A stretch of DNA of 64,000 nt from positions 3,472,001 to 3,536,000 of the forward strand of contig NC_079245.1 in the NCBI RefSeq assembly GCF_028009165.1, given 5' to 3'. This DNA is from Akanthomyces muscarius. Its lineage: Eukaryota; Ascomycota; Sordariomycetes; Hypocreales; Cordycipitaceae. Positions 20,961 through 32,086 of this stretch are shown in pieces. The notes beneath the pieces are model-generated. The model searched no databases and was not told the DNA's origin. It saw only the letters and a list, made by a program, of their open reading frames with translations. Made by a program: the position numbers and the translations under genes. Every line of letters starts with the position of its first letter. The stretch's first letter is position 1.

Positions 20961-23000
20961 ATGGAATCAACCCAAGTCATCATTGTTGGCGCTGGCCCTT
21001 CTGGGCTGGTATTGGCCCTCACACTGGCACAATACCACGTTCGTGTATGTAGACACGGTGACCCCTGCTCTAAAGCTGATCTCACTTTTGATTTATCTAA
21101 TAAAACATCTAGTCAGTGATTCTAGAAAAACAGCTGTGCATTACTACAGATCCCCGAGGGGTCTACCTCACTGGCGATGCAGTTAGAATTCTGTATGCTT
21201 TGGGATTAGGCAACAAGTTGGAAGAAATTGGACATGGTATGCCAAGAACACCATTTCTACCATTCTTTTGCATGATCGACTGATGGAACTCATTGCACAC
21301 CGCAGAGTCAAAGAAGGTATGCTTTCATGAGTCCTCCTTCGCCCGACCACCATATTTTCAGATAAACGTCGGCACCGACAACATACTCGGGCAAGCTGTT
21401 CCAGAGGGCCTTTTGCAAATCCAACCAGTTCTCGGTAAAACTCAATGTGCAGCTCTGCGCAGCGTTATGCTGCTTCGTAATCGTGCCTGAAGCTAATCGA
21501 GTCGCAGAACGAGTGCTACGGGATGCAGTGGTCCAGTCCCCTTGGTGTTCGCTCAGGACAGGATGTACTGTGGTTGGGAGGCCAACGGAAGAGCCCCCAT
21601 CCGTAGAGTACCGAGACGATAACTGTCGGACTGGCGTTATTCGCGGACAGTGGCTTGTCGGCGCCGATGGCAAGACCGGCATTGTGAGAAAGTCTTTCCT
21701 GGAGCCCTGTGCCGGAATCAGACAGGAAGAAGGATGTTACCGTTATAATGGAACATGGGTTGCGGCGAACCTCAAAATTTCACTGCCTACCCCAGAGACT
21801 CATCCCGAGTTGTCGCTTTGGGAGCTTGGATATACACCACAGCAAGTATATGACCTGTTCTGGCCTGAGGGATGGCATTTTTGCAGCCCACCCGGTAAAC
21901 CCACTGCATCTGGAAGATTCGGTCCGCATAGCGAGAGGCTTTGGCGTCACGAATTTCGGCAGGCATCTGCGCACGAAACCAGAGATGTTCAACAACTTCT
22001 GTGGGAACACCTCTCGCCCATGATCACTCGGGAATGCGACGAGGATGGACGCAAGTTTCAGTCATCTGTACAATTTCCACGAGATTGTATAACAGTTCTT
22101 CGCTGTGAGCCATTCCGCTTCACGCACAAAGTCGTGAACAGATGGTACGATAAGCGGACAATTCTCATTGGTGATGCCGCGCATGTGTTTCCTCCCTTCG
22201 CAGGTCAAGGCATAGCCAGCGGCCTGCGAGATGCTCATCAACTGGGGTGGCGACTGTTTCTCCTCACAGACCGCGAGACTGGTGGCCCCAAGCTGATAGC
22301 CGGTGTCAATGCGTTGCTAGACTCTTGGGCGTCGGAGAGGCAATACAGCGTTCAGGATGCTGCATTCTTTTCTATGCTCATGGGGCGACTGTGCAACGAC
22401 AGGCTCTCGGTATGGGTTTATCTTCTTCTAAATCTTTTCATGCTGCTTGAGCGCAGGAGACTACTGCCTCGAGCAGTCAATCCCCAAGCTCATCAGGAGC
22501 GCAAAGGTTTCACTAGAGCGTCTGGTGGTTTCTTCATGAAGGGCAAGAATGGAGGGAGCCGTCTTGCCCAAATCCCCCTACGAGGAGACACTAAGAGCTC
22601 AGTTCTGCTTTCAGACACGATTCTACGCGAGTCGCGCAGCACGTTTACGCTTCTTGTCATTCAAAACGTCTCTGATGGGGAAGGGCCATACAAAGAGGCG
22701 ATAAACGCCATCCAAGGTGCAGAGGTCTGGGAAGATATTTTGTCTCTACAGTCTATTCGCGTTTATTATGTGGATGCGGCAAGCTCAGGCCCTTTGCCTC
22801 AAAATGAGGCCACGCGCCACACATACTCGCCATGGACGGAAGAGAGCGTAGGGGGGGAGAATCATCGCATATACCTGGATCGCATTGGCTCTTCTACAAA
22901 GTTTGTCATAATACGCCCTGACTTTTTTCTCTTTGCCGGCGCTCAAGATAGATTGGAACTGGACTTATGTTTGGCAGCCTTGAAGCGACAGCTGAGTTAA
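20961..23000 (+). CDS. Phenol-hydroxylase-type FAD-dependent monooxygenase
   Basis: Four exons: 20961-21044, 21113-21236, 21306-21434 and 21508-23000 (609 aa). Introns of 68, 69 and 73 nt have GTATGT, GTATGC and GTAAAA donors. The N-terminus is the FAD Rossmann motif VIIVGAGPSGLVLAL (residues 7-21). Later come the DG motif (VGADGKTGIVRKSF) and the GD motif at about 335 (LIGDAAHVFPPFAGQG). The last 160 residues (from about PLRGDTKSSVLLSDTIL) look like the thioredoxin-like C-terminal domain of phenol 2-monooxygenase and related class A flavoproteins. Expected role: NAD(P)H-dependent ortho-hydroxylation of a phenol to a catechol. The dioxygenase-like neighbour upstream would then cleave it. Alternative: a tailoring hydroxylase of a secondary metabolite. 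Confidence 0.9.
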
Positions 23001-23492
23001 AGAACCCCTTTGAAGTTGCTAGACTTCTTGATAATTCTATATGCAAGACTTTTGTATGAAAGAAATTAACAGAATCTAATTCCTGATTGGTGCTTTCCTA
23101 CTGTTTTGTGGACAGCTTGTAATGGACACCGTAGATAGCCTTTCCTCCAGCACTTTGAGTTAGATGCCTGCGTTATCATTATACAAAGCGTTATCTAGCT
23201 ATATAGGATTTATTAAAGTAGAAGGATCGAGCCTATCTATTTGCATAACTAAAACCTACTACATAACGTCTTCAAATGCCTCTCCCTAGCCACAACCAAC
23301 TACAACATAACGCGTTCTGAGAAGCTGTTGTCACATTGAAAATATTATAGAAAAGCAGCATTTGGATTCTTTAATTATCTCTCTTTGCAATGAATGGTCT
23401 AGATAGACTGACTTCACCTCTCCAAACCGCCATACAATAAATCGTTCCAGACCCTCCCAGTATGCAACCACACAAGAGCATTTCGAACACCG

Positions 23493-25176
23493 CTAAATGT
23501 TTCTCATTTTGGTTGCCCAGTATTTCTGCCCAACTCAGGTTAGCGAAAGTGTGCCAATCACTCACTAGTGCTCGGCTGGCGAGATTTGAGTACTCACAGT
23601 TTCTACTCCTGCGCCAACGGGTGGAATATACGATGCTAGCCATGTCCGGTTTACCAGGTCAATGTCAAACCGGGCTTCGTCATCTGGCAGATGACTATTA
23701 AAGACGATATCTTTGGGTAGGTGAGGATATTTGATAGCCGGTCTGCCAATGCCTACAAGATCACAAGCTCCACTTTCCAATGCAGCCTGGATGCCAGGTC
23801 GGCTGCGAAATCCGCCCGTCAGAATAATTACCAAGTCGGGAAATTCTGCGCGAATTCGCTTGCTTGCTTCTATAAAGAAGCCCTCACGAGCCTGAGTGCG
23901 TGCTGTCTTCATGGGTCGCCCTGCCAGGGACTGGTCGTTGCTCATCATCTGTACCGGTTGCGGTCAGTGTCGGGGCTAGAAATAAGTCACCGGGCTTGAA
24001 TTGACACGCTCTAGAAAACAAGCCTGAGAGCACAGCGCAATTGACGAGCAATGCGAACTAATGTGCACTTACTTGTGGGTTTTCAAAGGATCCGCCACTA
24101 AGGTTCAGGTAGTCAACTTGCTCCTTCTGGAGAACTCGCACCTGTTCCAACATATCGACGGCAGCATCGCTCTCCATATAATCCGCCGCGTTCATCTTCA
24201 CGCCAACACAGAATGATCTGGGAACAAGATCTCTGACGGCGCGGATGATTCGCAAAGTCAGCTCCACACGTTGGGTTGCTGAGCCACCGAACACATCCTG
24301 GCGGGTATTACTTGCCTGTGAGGCAAATTGGGAGAGCAGAAAGCCATCTGCGCCGGCTCATTAGCAATCTTCAATCGAATCCATTATCGTGTCAGATCGA
24401 TCACAGAGAATTTGCTTACGTCCCATGTGGATCTCGACACCCTGCAGCCCAGCCAATGATGCCAGCCTTGCCGCATTGGCAAATTGGGAAATGACCGCTT
24501 CAATGTCTTGTTGGGTCATTTCTTTCGGTGTACCAAATACCACAGCACCAGCTAGGCCAGCAAGGCAACTATTTCCGAGATTCATTGCAATAGCGCTAGG
24601 GGCAAGTGTTTTGGAGAAGAGTCGCCTATTCCCAGCTCCAATCGGCGACTGTCGACCAGGATGGTTTCTAGAGCGAAAGAATAAAAGTTAGCAATCACGA
24701 CTTAGTTGCGGCCCCGGGGGGAAAAAGGCTGCAACTTGGACTCGCTTCTGTCGTTGCAAGGCTTTACCCACAGTTGAGCAATGACACAGCAGTCGTAAGT
24801 CTGAGCTGCTTCCCCCCAGACTCCCCAGTTTCGGATTATGCTCGTTTCGGCTCCAGAGACAGCAACATCCCTCATGGATCCGAGATGATTAACATCGACC
24901 ATAATGTTCCCTATCCGTAGCCCGGACGAAACTTAGCCTTCACAGACAATACTGGAGCCGTATATTGGCAGCGTTGTGATGAGCCTCGATCTTACCGGTG
25001 ATTAGCATTGCCCAGCCTCCTGAAGCCCACTTGCTGTACATTTTCGAGTGCTGCTGAGTTGGTTGAAAGTTAATCGCCATACTTTCAGACATAGCGGTCT
25101 TGACGAGGCGATTTTTCAGCATTAAACCGCACGGAAGCTTTAGCGGCGTACTAGCGTGACAGTTCTTCAAAGTCAT
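23493..25176 (-). CDS. Old-yellow-enzyme family NAD(P)H:FMN oxidoreductase
   Basis: Six exons on the minus strand: 25176-24996, 24910-24772, 24667-24420, 24347-24073, 23948-23598 and 23525-23493 (408 aa). Joined exons give the family order LPCGLMLKNRLVKTAMSE, AMLITGNIMVDVNHLGS, CVIAQLNHPGRQSPIGAG, VEIHMGHGFLLSQFASQA, SNTRQDVFGG, KMNAADYMES, YLNLSGGSFENPQ, ILTGGFRSR and DLVGIGRPAIKYP (FMN-binding). Members bind FMN and reduce activated C=C bonds or act on 2,4-dienoyl or morphinone-type substrates. The last exon is short and its acceptor is my best choice, so the final 11 residues are less certain. Convergent with the FAD monooxygenase and divergent from the P450, with which it shares a 534-bp promoter. 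Confidence 0.87.
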
Positions 25177-25710
25177 GGTGAGCTGCTGAGGCTGCGTTAG
25201 CCTTGGCCGTTTTACCAGTAGCAAAGAGAAGCAGAGAATATTGCGTTGGAGAAAGCAAAATGTCAGCGACATGGAAATCATCTCTCCAGATGGTCCCGCT
25301 TTCGGTTGCCTGTAGCTCGACTGAGTAGCCCAAAGGAGAAACGCAGAGTAGGCTAGCAGTTCCATCGGAGCATCTCCATCGGAGTATCTCCGACAAAATG
25401 ATATGCCGAAGAGTTAAACTACGGGATGTCTCACTGAAGCTGTCCCGTGCGCTGAGCTATTCCAGTTCCGCGGAATTCAACATTGTATGGACATGAACGG
25501 AGCAATGCTGTTGAGGAATCCATGTGTTTTAGTCATCTGCTTCCGGGGCACACAAATCCAAGTCATTGCTACAGATAGCCATGCTTAGGCCACTTTTCGG
25601 ACAAAGCTCTGTAGAATAAATAGCCCCTAGTACTTGAACGCTAAGGAGACCACTATCTGCGAGACTACGATTCATTATCTTCAGTTCCTCATTATTTTGT
25701 GAAACATTCC
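25177..25710. promoter_or_regulatory. Divergent promoter of the OYE and P450 genes
   Basis: Non-coding interval between two divergently transcribed cluster genes. It holds a tandem pair of near-palindromic 14-15-bp units (annotated separately), suited to coordinated control of both genes. Confidence 0.6.
25363..25393. promoter_or_regulatory. Tandem palindromic CGG-type sites (candidate Zn2Cys6 binding site)
   Basis: Two direct copies, CATCGGAGCATCTCC and CATCGGAGTATCTCC, repeat with a 14-bp period. The second extends to the perfect palindrome TCGGAGTATCTCCGA (25379-25393), that is CGG-N7-CCG. CGG/CCG inverted repeats with fixed spacing are the usual targets of dimeric Zn2Cys6 regulators, and one is encoded 3 kb away. 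Confidence 0.5.
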
Positions 25711-27526
25711 ATGATGCTGCAAATCTGCCCGGAAGGATGGCTAATCTGGCTTGCGACCGGTCTTCTATGCGCGAGTATTGTACACGTTGCTCACCAAGCA
25801 TACTTCTCTGACCTACGGAAAATTCCTGGCCCTCGGCTAGCGAAGTTTTCGACCCTGTACCGCATCCTCATGGTGCGTCAAGGACATGCACCGATGGAAT
25901 ACAGGAGACTGCACAGTCAGTACGGCCACATCGTGCGTACCGGACCAAAGCATGTGTCGGTCTCGGATCCTGACATGATTCCTGTCATTTATGGAATAGG
26001 ATCTAAATTCAAGAAGGTAGCAAAGACACTTTTTTTTAGCACTCTCAGTGATGCTGATCACACGCCCAGACCCCATTTTATATGACTATGGCCCCAATCT
26101 ATGAAGGCTCTCGAATGGACAGCCTCTTCACGGAACGAGACCCGCAAACGCACAAAGCTTTGAAGACACAGGTCGCGCAGGTGTTCTCCATGACGAACAT
26201 GCGCAATTTTGAGACTTACGCAGACGAGTGTACCAAAATCTTCATGGATTCTATGCTGGATCCGGACGGCCAAGTCATCGACTTCGCTCAATGGCTACAG
26301 TGGTATGCGTTCGACGTCATAGGTAGTATTACTTTCCAACGTCGATTTGGATTTCTAGAAGAGAGACGAGATGTTGATTCGATGATTCAGAAGATCAATA
26401 ATGGGTTGGAATACGTGAAGGTGATCGGTCAGTCGGAGTGGCTCGTTGCACTTTTCGACGTCTTGTCAACCCTCCAATGGATCAAATCCATGCACTTATG
26501 GCCAGATACTATGGAGAGGTTTCTTGAGGTGCGCATAAAATGTCGACCAGAATGCCTAACCAAGAGCTAATAAGGATGCCAATAGATCACAGAGAGCGAA
26601 CTGGTACAATATGACTGTGAAAGCAAGGACCCCACGAGGACAGATTTTCTGTCGCAATTACGAGCAAAACAACTAAACTCCGGGAAAATATCGAGCCGAG
26701 ATATGATGAATCATCTATCCAATAACCTGTATGTTATTCAAGTCAATGTTTCAATTCAAGTTCCATCATACTGATTCATCTAGTCTTGCAGGAAGCGACA
26801 CCACTGGCATATCTCTGCGCGCTGTGTTCTACTACGTTATCAGGGATAGTCGCGTGTCGACAAAGCTGGTCAGTGAAATCGACACCGCTGACGCCAAAGG
26901 CAAGCTCTCCGAGTTTGTGACCTACAACGAGTCCTTGGAGCTGCCATACCTGTAAGGGTAACCACCATAACTAAACTGTTGAGCATTGTCTAATAGAGCC
27001 CACAGGCAAGCGGTCTTGAAAGAAGCCATGCGGATGCACCCTGCCGTTGGATTTCCATTGGAGCGTTACACCCCTGCCGAAGGCGCGGAGATATGTGGAT
27101 ACTCACTACCTCCTGGGATCAACGTGAGCATCTCAGCTCCCGTAATCCACTTGAATAAAGAGGTTTTCGGTGAGGACGCGGAGCATTTTCGGCCTGAGAG
27201 ATGGATCGAAGCAAATCAAGAGCAGTTGAAGACCATGAACCGCAGTTTCCTTGCTGTAAGTACAGAACCACTCGAATAGTTCCTCCTGGAAGCTAATATT
27301 ACCGGATTAGTTTGGTCATGGAACTAGAACTTGCATCGGCAAAAATATTTCCCTGATGGAGATGGGTAAGTTCGTACCGCAGATCTTCCGTCACTTCCAA
27401 ATTGAATGGAAGGCTCCAAGCCCCGAGTGGAACCTTCACGCAGCTTGGTTTTGGAAACAATCTGATATGCTTGTCAGCTTGACAAGCCGGGTGCGGAAGC
27501 AGGATGAAATTGAAATCCTATCATGA
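25711..27526 (+). CDS. Cytochrome P450 monooxygenase
   Basis: Six exons: 25711-26016, 26070-26528, 26586-26728, 26784-26951, 27006-27255 and 27311-27526 (513 aa). All five introns are 53-57 nt. An N-terminal membrane anchor (WLIWLATGLLCASIVHVAH) is followed by the proline hinge KIPGPRLAKF. The I-helix motif is AGSDTT (305-310), the ExxR motif is EAMR (365-368), the PERF-like region is HFRPERWIE, and the heme loop FGHGTRTCIG starts at 443 with Cys450 as thiolate ligand. All key P450 residues are present, so it should be active on the ER face. Sequence style (PFYMTMAPIYEGSRMDSLF) resembles the pisatin-demethylase-like fungal group. Substrate unknown; cluster context suggests O-demethylation or hydroxylation of an aromatic compound. 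A GTG 12 nt upstream is not the start. Confidence 0.92.
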
Positions 27527-28135
27527 CGGAGTTCAGATCATACAGAAAAGACTATACAGATGCTAGCACGTGGTGGATAACTTATGAAAGACAATCGAGT
27601 CCTGGATTTCGACTACTCAGTCAAGATGAGGGCAGTCAGGTCGCGCGGGGGGCAGTCCTCGCTCAATAGTCGTGGCGGTGCGGTCAGCGTGCAGGTCAAG
27701 TTTCGTGACAGGTCCATTTAGGACCTCCCTTTCTATCTCGTTGACTAGTTCTCCTTGTATGCAGATTGTTTAATAATAACAAATAAATCTCTTCGAAACT
27801 TGAAAGAGAGGTCTGGAGGACCTCTTCTAAAATGCCATCCACGTACCAACCACGCCAACACTTCGGCAATTACACCTGTGTTATTGTTATCTTCCTACAA
27901 GTTGCCAATTGTTCATACGGCGCAGCACAAGCTCAACAACATGTAACCAGGCGCTTTTTGGCATCACAATACTAGTAGCAGGTTGATAATGCTTCTGGAT
28001 TCATCTAGCTACAGACAGCGTACGCGTAAGTTGATGTTGCGGTTTCCTCGCGTGACATCTGTTTTGACCACTGATTAAAGCGATTCGCGAGCTCTAGCGC
28101 GGTCGCCTAAGATACAGTGGAAGCAACAACTAGTA

Positions 28136-30367
28136 TCAATCATAATCAGCGCTAATTGGTGACTGGCGGATCGTTGGGATGTCCCAGTTGAGCCTGCATC
28201 GAAGAAAGAAACCCCAACCATCGAGGATGCGATGGAGCGGCAAATTGAGCAGCAAGTAACTGTATATGCTGATGTCCCAGTGCTCCATGCACAGATTCTT
28301 TGATACTGTGAAATGAGACTGCATCCAGTTAGGGGGAACTTGCGGGGCTTCGAAGGTACGGATTTAGCACTCACGGATCAGTAACCTAGGTAACATCCAG
28401 ATATTGGCGAATTGTTCAAGCTGCAGAAGCAAAACAGTCTCAAGATGGTCAAGTTCATTTTGAGATACATTTCTTGGCAGTGACGACTTTTTGTGGAAGT
28501 GTACAAATACCACGGCTGTAAAGAAGATGTAGGAAATTGCGGGATCAACACAAAGGCAAAATGTGTTGTCCCATTGCTCTGCTATCAGAGCAACATCTTG
28601 GGCAGATTCCAAGACTTGCTGCCACTTGAGAGGCCATTCGTCTCCAATGTCACGGCTTCCGCAATGAAAAATAGCTATTATAAGCCTTGCCATGTGAAGA
28701 TGAAGTATGGTGACAAGCCTAGAGTGGTGATCAAGCTTGCTCTCACCCGCAAGCGCATTTCGCATGGGATTCAGATAATTGGCTGGAAGTGTAAGCCGAA
28801 GTGCATTGAGCTGCCGTTCGATACTTGCCGACTTCTCAATGTTGACATTATCAGTCTGACGTCGAGATCCAAACCGTTGTTGAAACCCGCGTTTCACACT
28901 CCGCATGGTAGCAATAGTGACAAGATGCAAATTGAAAAGCTTGGTAGAGTCTGAAACTTCAGCAACAGGAGAGACTAATTGCCGCAGCTTGTCCAACTCC
29001 GAGTGCAGGTAGAGACACCTTGCATGCTGTGGATTTCGCAGAAGCTCAGTTGCTGCGAGATCCTCATGGATCATGTACGGCGTACCTGCGGCGAAGTTTG
29101 CGTACGAGTCGAGGCGGTATATGCACCACCACAGCATGCGCCAGTCATTTTGGTCTTCATCTCGCAACGCGAACCCATCCCAATTGTGACCAGTTTTCTG
29201 TTGGCTGACTGCTGGGCGATCAGGGTCATCAAGTCGATCAAGGCCCATCCAATAGGCTGCTCTAACAAGCTTTCCTACTTTTTCCCATGCTTGATGACCA
29301 GGAAACTGATGAAACTCATAAAACGATATGAGACAAACTTTGCGCATCTGATCCAAAGAAAGGAGCCCGAGACATTCCTCATAAATGCTAGTTGAGCTTA
29401 GAAGGAGTTGAATATGAGCGTCAAGCTCCGTATCACCAACTGAGGCAAGACGAAACTTCGTCAGCTTCGCCATCAGAATGCATATAGTTAGCAAAAGATC
29501 TTGACTGCACAAAGGCAGCGCGAGCGTCATTGGCTGAGAGAAGATCGGGAGTGCATGGTGAAGCGTTTCCATGTACTTGTCTAGCCTATCTCCGGTTGTA
29601 GATCATTAGCAAGTAGCTCTTCTCAAGTAAAGAATGGCGTTAATGTTGCGTACAAGAATGTCTGCTCTTGAGGGGCTATATATGGAGGCCCAGCATTCGA
29701 CGTCTGTTTTTGTATGTTTTGCGGCGCTTCAGCAAGCAAACTAGGTCTCAGATGGGATGGGGAAATCGCCGTGCGTATTGCAATGCCAGTTGGCGAGATT
29801 GCAGGATAGTTCGCGACTGAGCTGGTAGCAAGACACTCGTCAACTTGTTCGCCGTCCCGTTCAGCAACTGGTTTATTCACGCGTTAGTTGACTGTCGCAC
29901 TCTTTAATATTAGAAGCAATGGATGGGTAAGCATCACCAGAGGTCACGGGCTTATCCGCAACGAGCGCATTCCTTGGAGTTGCGACTTGTTTCTTAGTGC
30001 CACGACGAGGTCCTGGTTTCCGGCGTTTCAATGAATAGACGCAGACAATTCCACGATCGGAGCAACGGGAGCAACTCGGAATCTCCAATGTGCCTACCGC
30101 TCGGAGGAGAATAAATTAGCATCGAAAGTCAGCCCAGATGATAGCCGTGGTCAGAATGATAATGAAATCGCGCCGATTCTGAGTTTTGTATTTGCCGGGC
30201 TGGTTACGCACACTTCACTTTCTGCCTGGAGCTAGTCAGTTCATACGTGCGATGTGCGATGACTAGATCGAAACAAAGACGCACCGAATGCAATTGTCGC
30301 AAACCCGGGAGCTCTTCTCAGCATACCGTATACCGCGATCACTTATGAGCTGTGCGGAGAGATCCAT
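28136..30367 (-). CDS. Zn2Cys6 fungal-specific transcription factor (cluster regulator)
   Basis: Six exons on the minus strand: 30367-30285, 30225-30212, 30093-29938, 29867-29654, 29585-28375 and 28305-28136 (615 aa). The zinc cluster is split over three exons, including a 14-nt microexon. Joined, it reads C23-DN-C26-IRQKVK-C33-TLEIPS-C40-SR-C43-SDRGIV-C50, an exact C-x2-C-x6-C-x6-C-x2-C-x6-C. A basic linker (KRRKPGPRRGTKKQ) follows. The middle has the fungal transcription factor domain (MGLDRLDDPDRPA, RMLWWCIYRLDSYANFAAG). The last exon is inferred from a GTGAGT donor and a TTTCACAG acceptor and gives DGWGFFLRCRLNWDIPT. Without it the protein would stop 11 bases past that donor. Divergent from the FAH-family gene with a 395-bp shared promoter; likely controls the cluster. 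Confidence 0.85.
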
Positions 30368-30762
30368 ATTACGGGCGAAGAGCGGAACGTTGAATAAACA
30401 ATCCGTGGAGCATAGACAAGCGTGGGTACACGTATATAGGTTGGAAGCAGATTTGAGTAGAACCCTGAAAAGTTTGTCCGGAGAACCCACGGCAACATGC
30501 CCCCCCAGTCCATCCGACGGTTCCACCACCACTGTAGCATGCTGCGTGGAGGTTCTTCCGACACTAGTCGATCCTCCGATTTACCACAATTACCCCCGGG
30601 CAATACTTCGCATCGACTCTGGCCGAGACTCTTACGACCGTGCGAATGGCAGGCTGACTAATTATCTTTACCAGCACTTAAAACGCCAGGTGATTCTCAG
30701 AGATATGTAAAGCCCTCCGACGAAGATCTATGCAAACATACATTTTACTAAAAAAGACCAGA
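30368..30762. promoter_or_regulatory. Divergent promoter of the Zn2Cys6 and FAH-family genes
   Basis: Non-coding interval between the start codons of the regulator and the hydrolase gene. It carries CTCCGA at 30574-30579 and 30715-30720, the latter under 50 bp from the hydrolase ATG, plus further TCCGA half-sites (for example near 30507 and 30556). Confidence 0.5.
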
Positions 30763-31885
30763 ATGACCGCGTTCCACCATTTGATTCGATTCGAAGCTGC
30801 CGAAGAGGAAGGCATTTTTTTCGCCGATTTGGGCCCTGGCGCGGATGGGCCGCCTCGTATAGGAGAATCTATTGCTGCGTATAGTACAATTGGCGACTTG
30901 TTAGACAAACGAGACTCAAAGACAGCGGTCATTCAACGGGTGGGTGGCAGCAGCTCCGAGCGTGTCCACTAAGCTCAAATCTAATCCCACTTTGCAGCTT
31001 CTCGCACCACTTCCTCGCGACGATATCCCTATATATTGTGTAGGACTCAACTACTACAGCCATGCAAAGGAAGCTAGAGTACGAGATTTTCTCAGAACTG
31101 ATTGGAAACTGTGCTAACAATGGCGCTGGGAAAGCTCACAATCCCGTCGTATCCTCCGCTTTGGACAAAACCGACAGCAGCGCTTGCTCAACCTAACGAA
31201 GACATACAAGTCAATGATTTTTGTGCTCAAAGCTTGTTGGATTACGAGGTGTGTTGATAGCGAGGAAAGGGCAACAATTTTTACCCGTACATGCTAATGG
31301 TATCCATGGACCACAGGGAGAACTGGTGGTTGTCACTTCGAAAGAGTGCAAGGATATTACAGAGAATGAGGCCAAGGATTACATCCTAGGTTACACCGTC
31401 GGAAATGACATATCTTGCCGAAAATTCCAGCGTCAGAGTAACTCGGGTGGCCAGTTCTTCTACGCCAAGGCATTCGACAAGTTTGCGCCTATTGGTCCAA
31501 CACTGATCAGCCCGGAAGCTTTTGCAGCCTTGCCTTCGGCCCAGGTCGTTACCAAGGTAAATGGACAGATTCGTCAAACAGCAGACTTGAAGAACGACAT
31601 GATTTTCTCGCCAGCAAAAATTCTCAGCCACATGAGCCAAGGTACGCTTTGAGATCTCACAGTTTTGGCCATTTGGATAAAAAGCCGTAACTGATTTCCC
31701 TTTTAGGTACAACTATCCCCGCAGGAACGGCCATTATGACAGGTACTGCAGCAGGAGTCGGTGTCTTTCTTCAGCCTGCGGCATTTCTCAACCATGGTGA
31801 CATCGTGGAAATCTCCATGGACAAGGTTGGCACTCTTCGGAATAAGTTTCACTTTCAGTATGCCAAACCGAAAGCAGAACCTTAA
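30763..31885 (+). CDS. Fumarylacetoacetate-hydrolase superfamily enzyme (acylpyruvase/dienedioate hydrolase type)
   Basis: Five exons: 30763-30939, 30998-31078, 31135-31248, 31317-31641 and 31707-31885 (291 aa). Introns of 56-68 nt all have good signals. Joined exons give IYCVGLNYYSHAKEAR, LLDYEGELVVVTSKECKDIT (acidic metal ligands DYEGEL), LGYTVGNDISCRKFQ (third ligand Asp), GTTIPAGTAIMTGTAAGVGVF and DIVEISMDKVGTL. Length of about 290 aa fits the short FAH group (acylpyruvate hydrolases, 2-hydroxyhepta-2,4-diene-1,7-dioate isomerase) and not the 420-aa tyrosine-pathway enzyme. These Mg(II)-dependent enzymes split the C-C bond of 2,4-diketo or related acids, the step after extradiol ring cleavage. 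An in-frame ATG 33 nt upstream (30730) is possible but less conserved. Confidence 0.88.
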
Positions 31886-32086
31886 CTTGTCATCTAACAG
31901 CTATAAGGATCTCGCGAACTACGCAAATAATCGTGTTCTTGCAGCATACTATAATAGGATTTATAACAATGTGGCTATCACTAGGATAACTTTATGTTTA
32001 CGCTCTTTGTATTAGATAGCTTGAACATTAATTAAATGTATACATAAAAGCCGTTTCTGTTATTGTGTTATTGAATATAAAGTTAC
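31886..32086. other. AT-rich spacer
   Basis: A short, strongly AT-rich spacer after the FAH-family gene with only TA-rich simple sequence. No gene seen. Confidence 0.4.

Noticed and set aside
25699..25710. Earlier start for the P450 at 25699
   Set aside because: The codon is GTG; the first ATG at 25711 leads directly into the membrane anchor.
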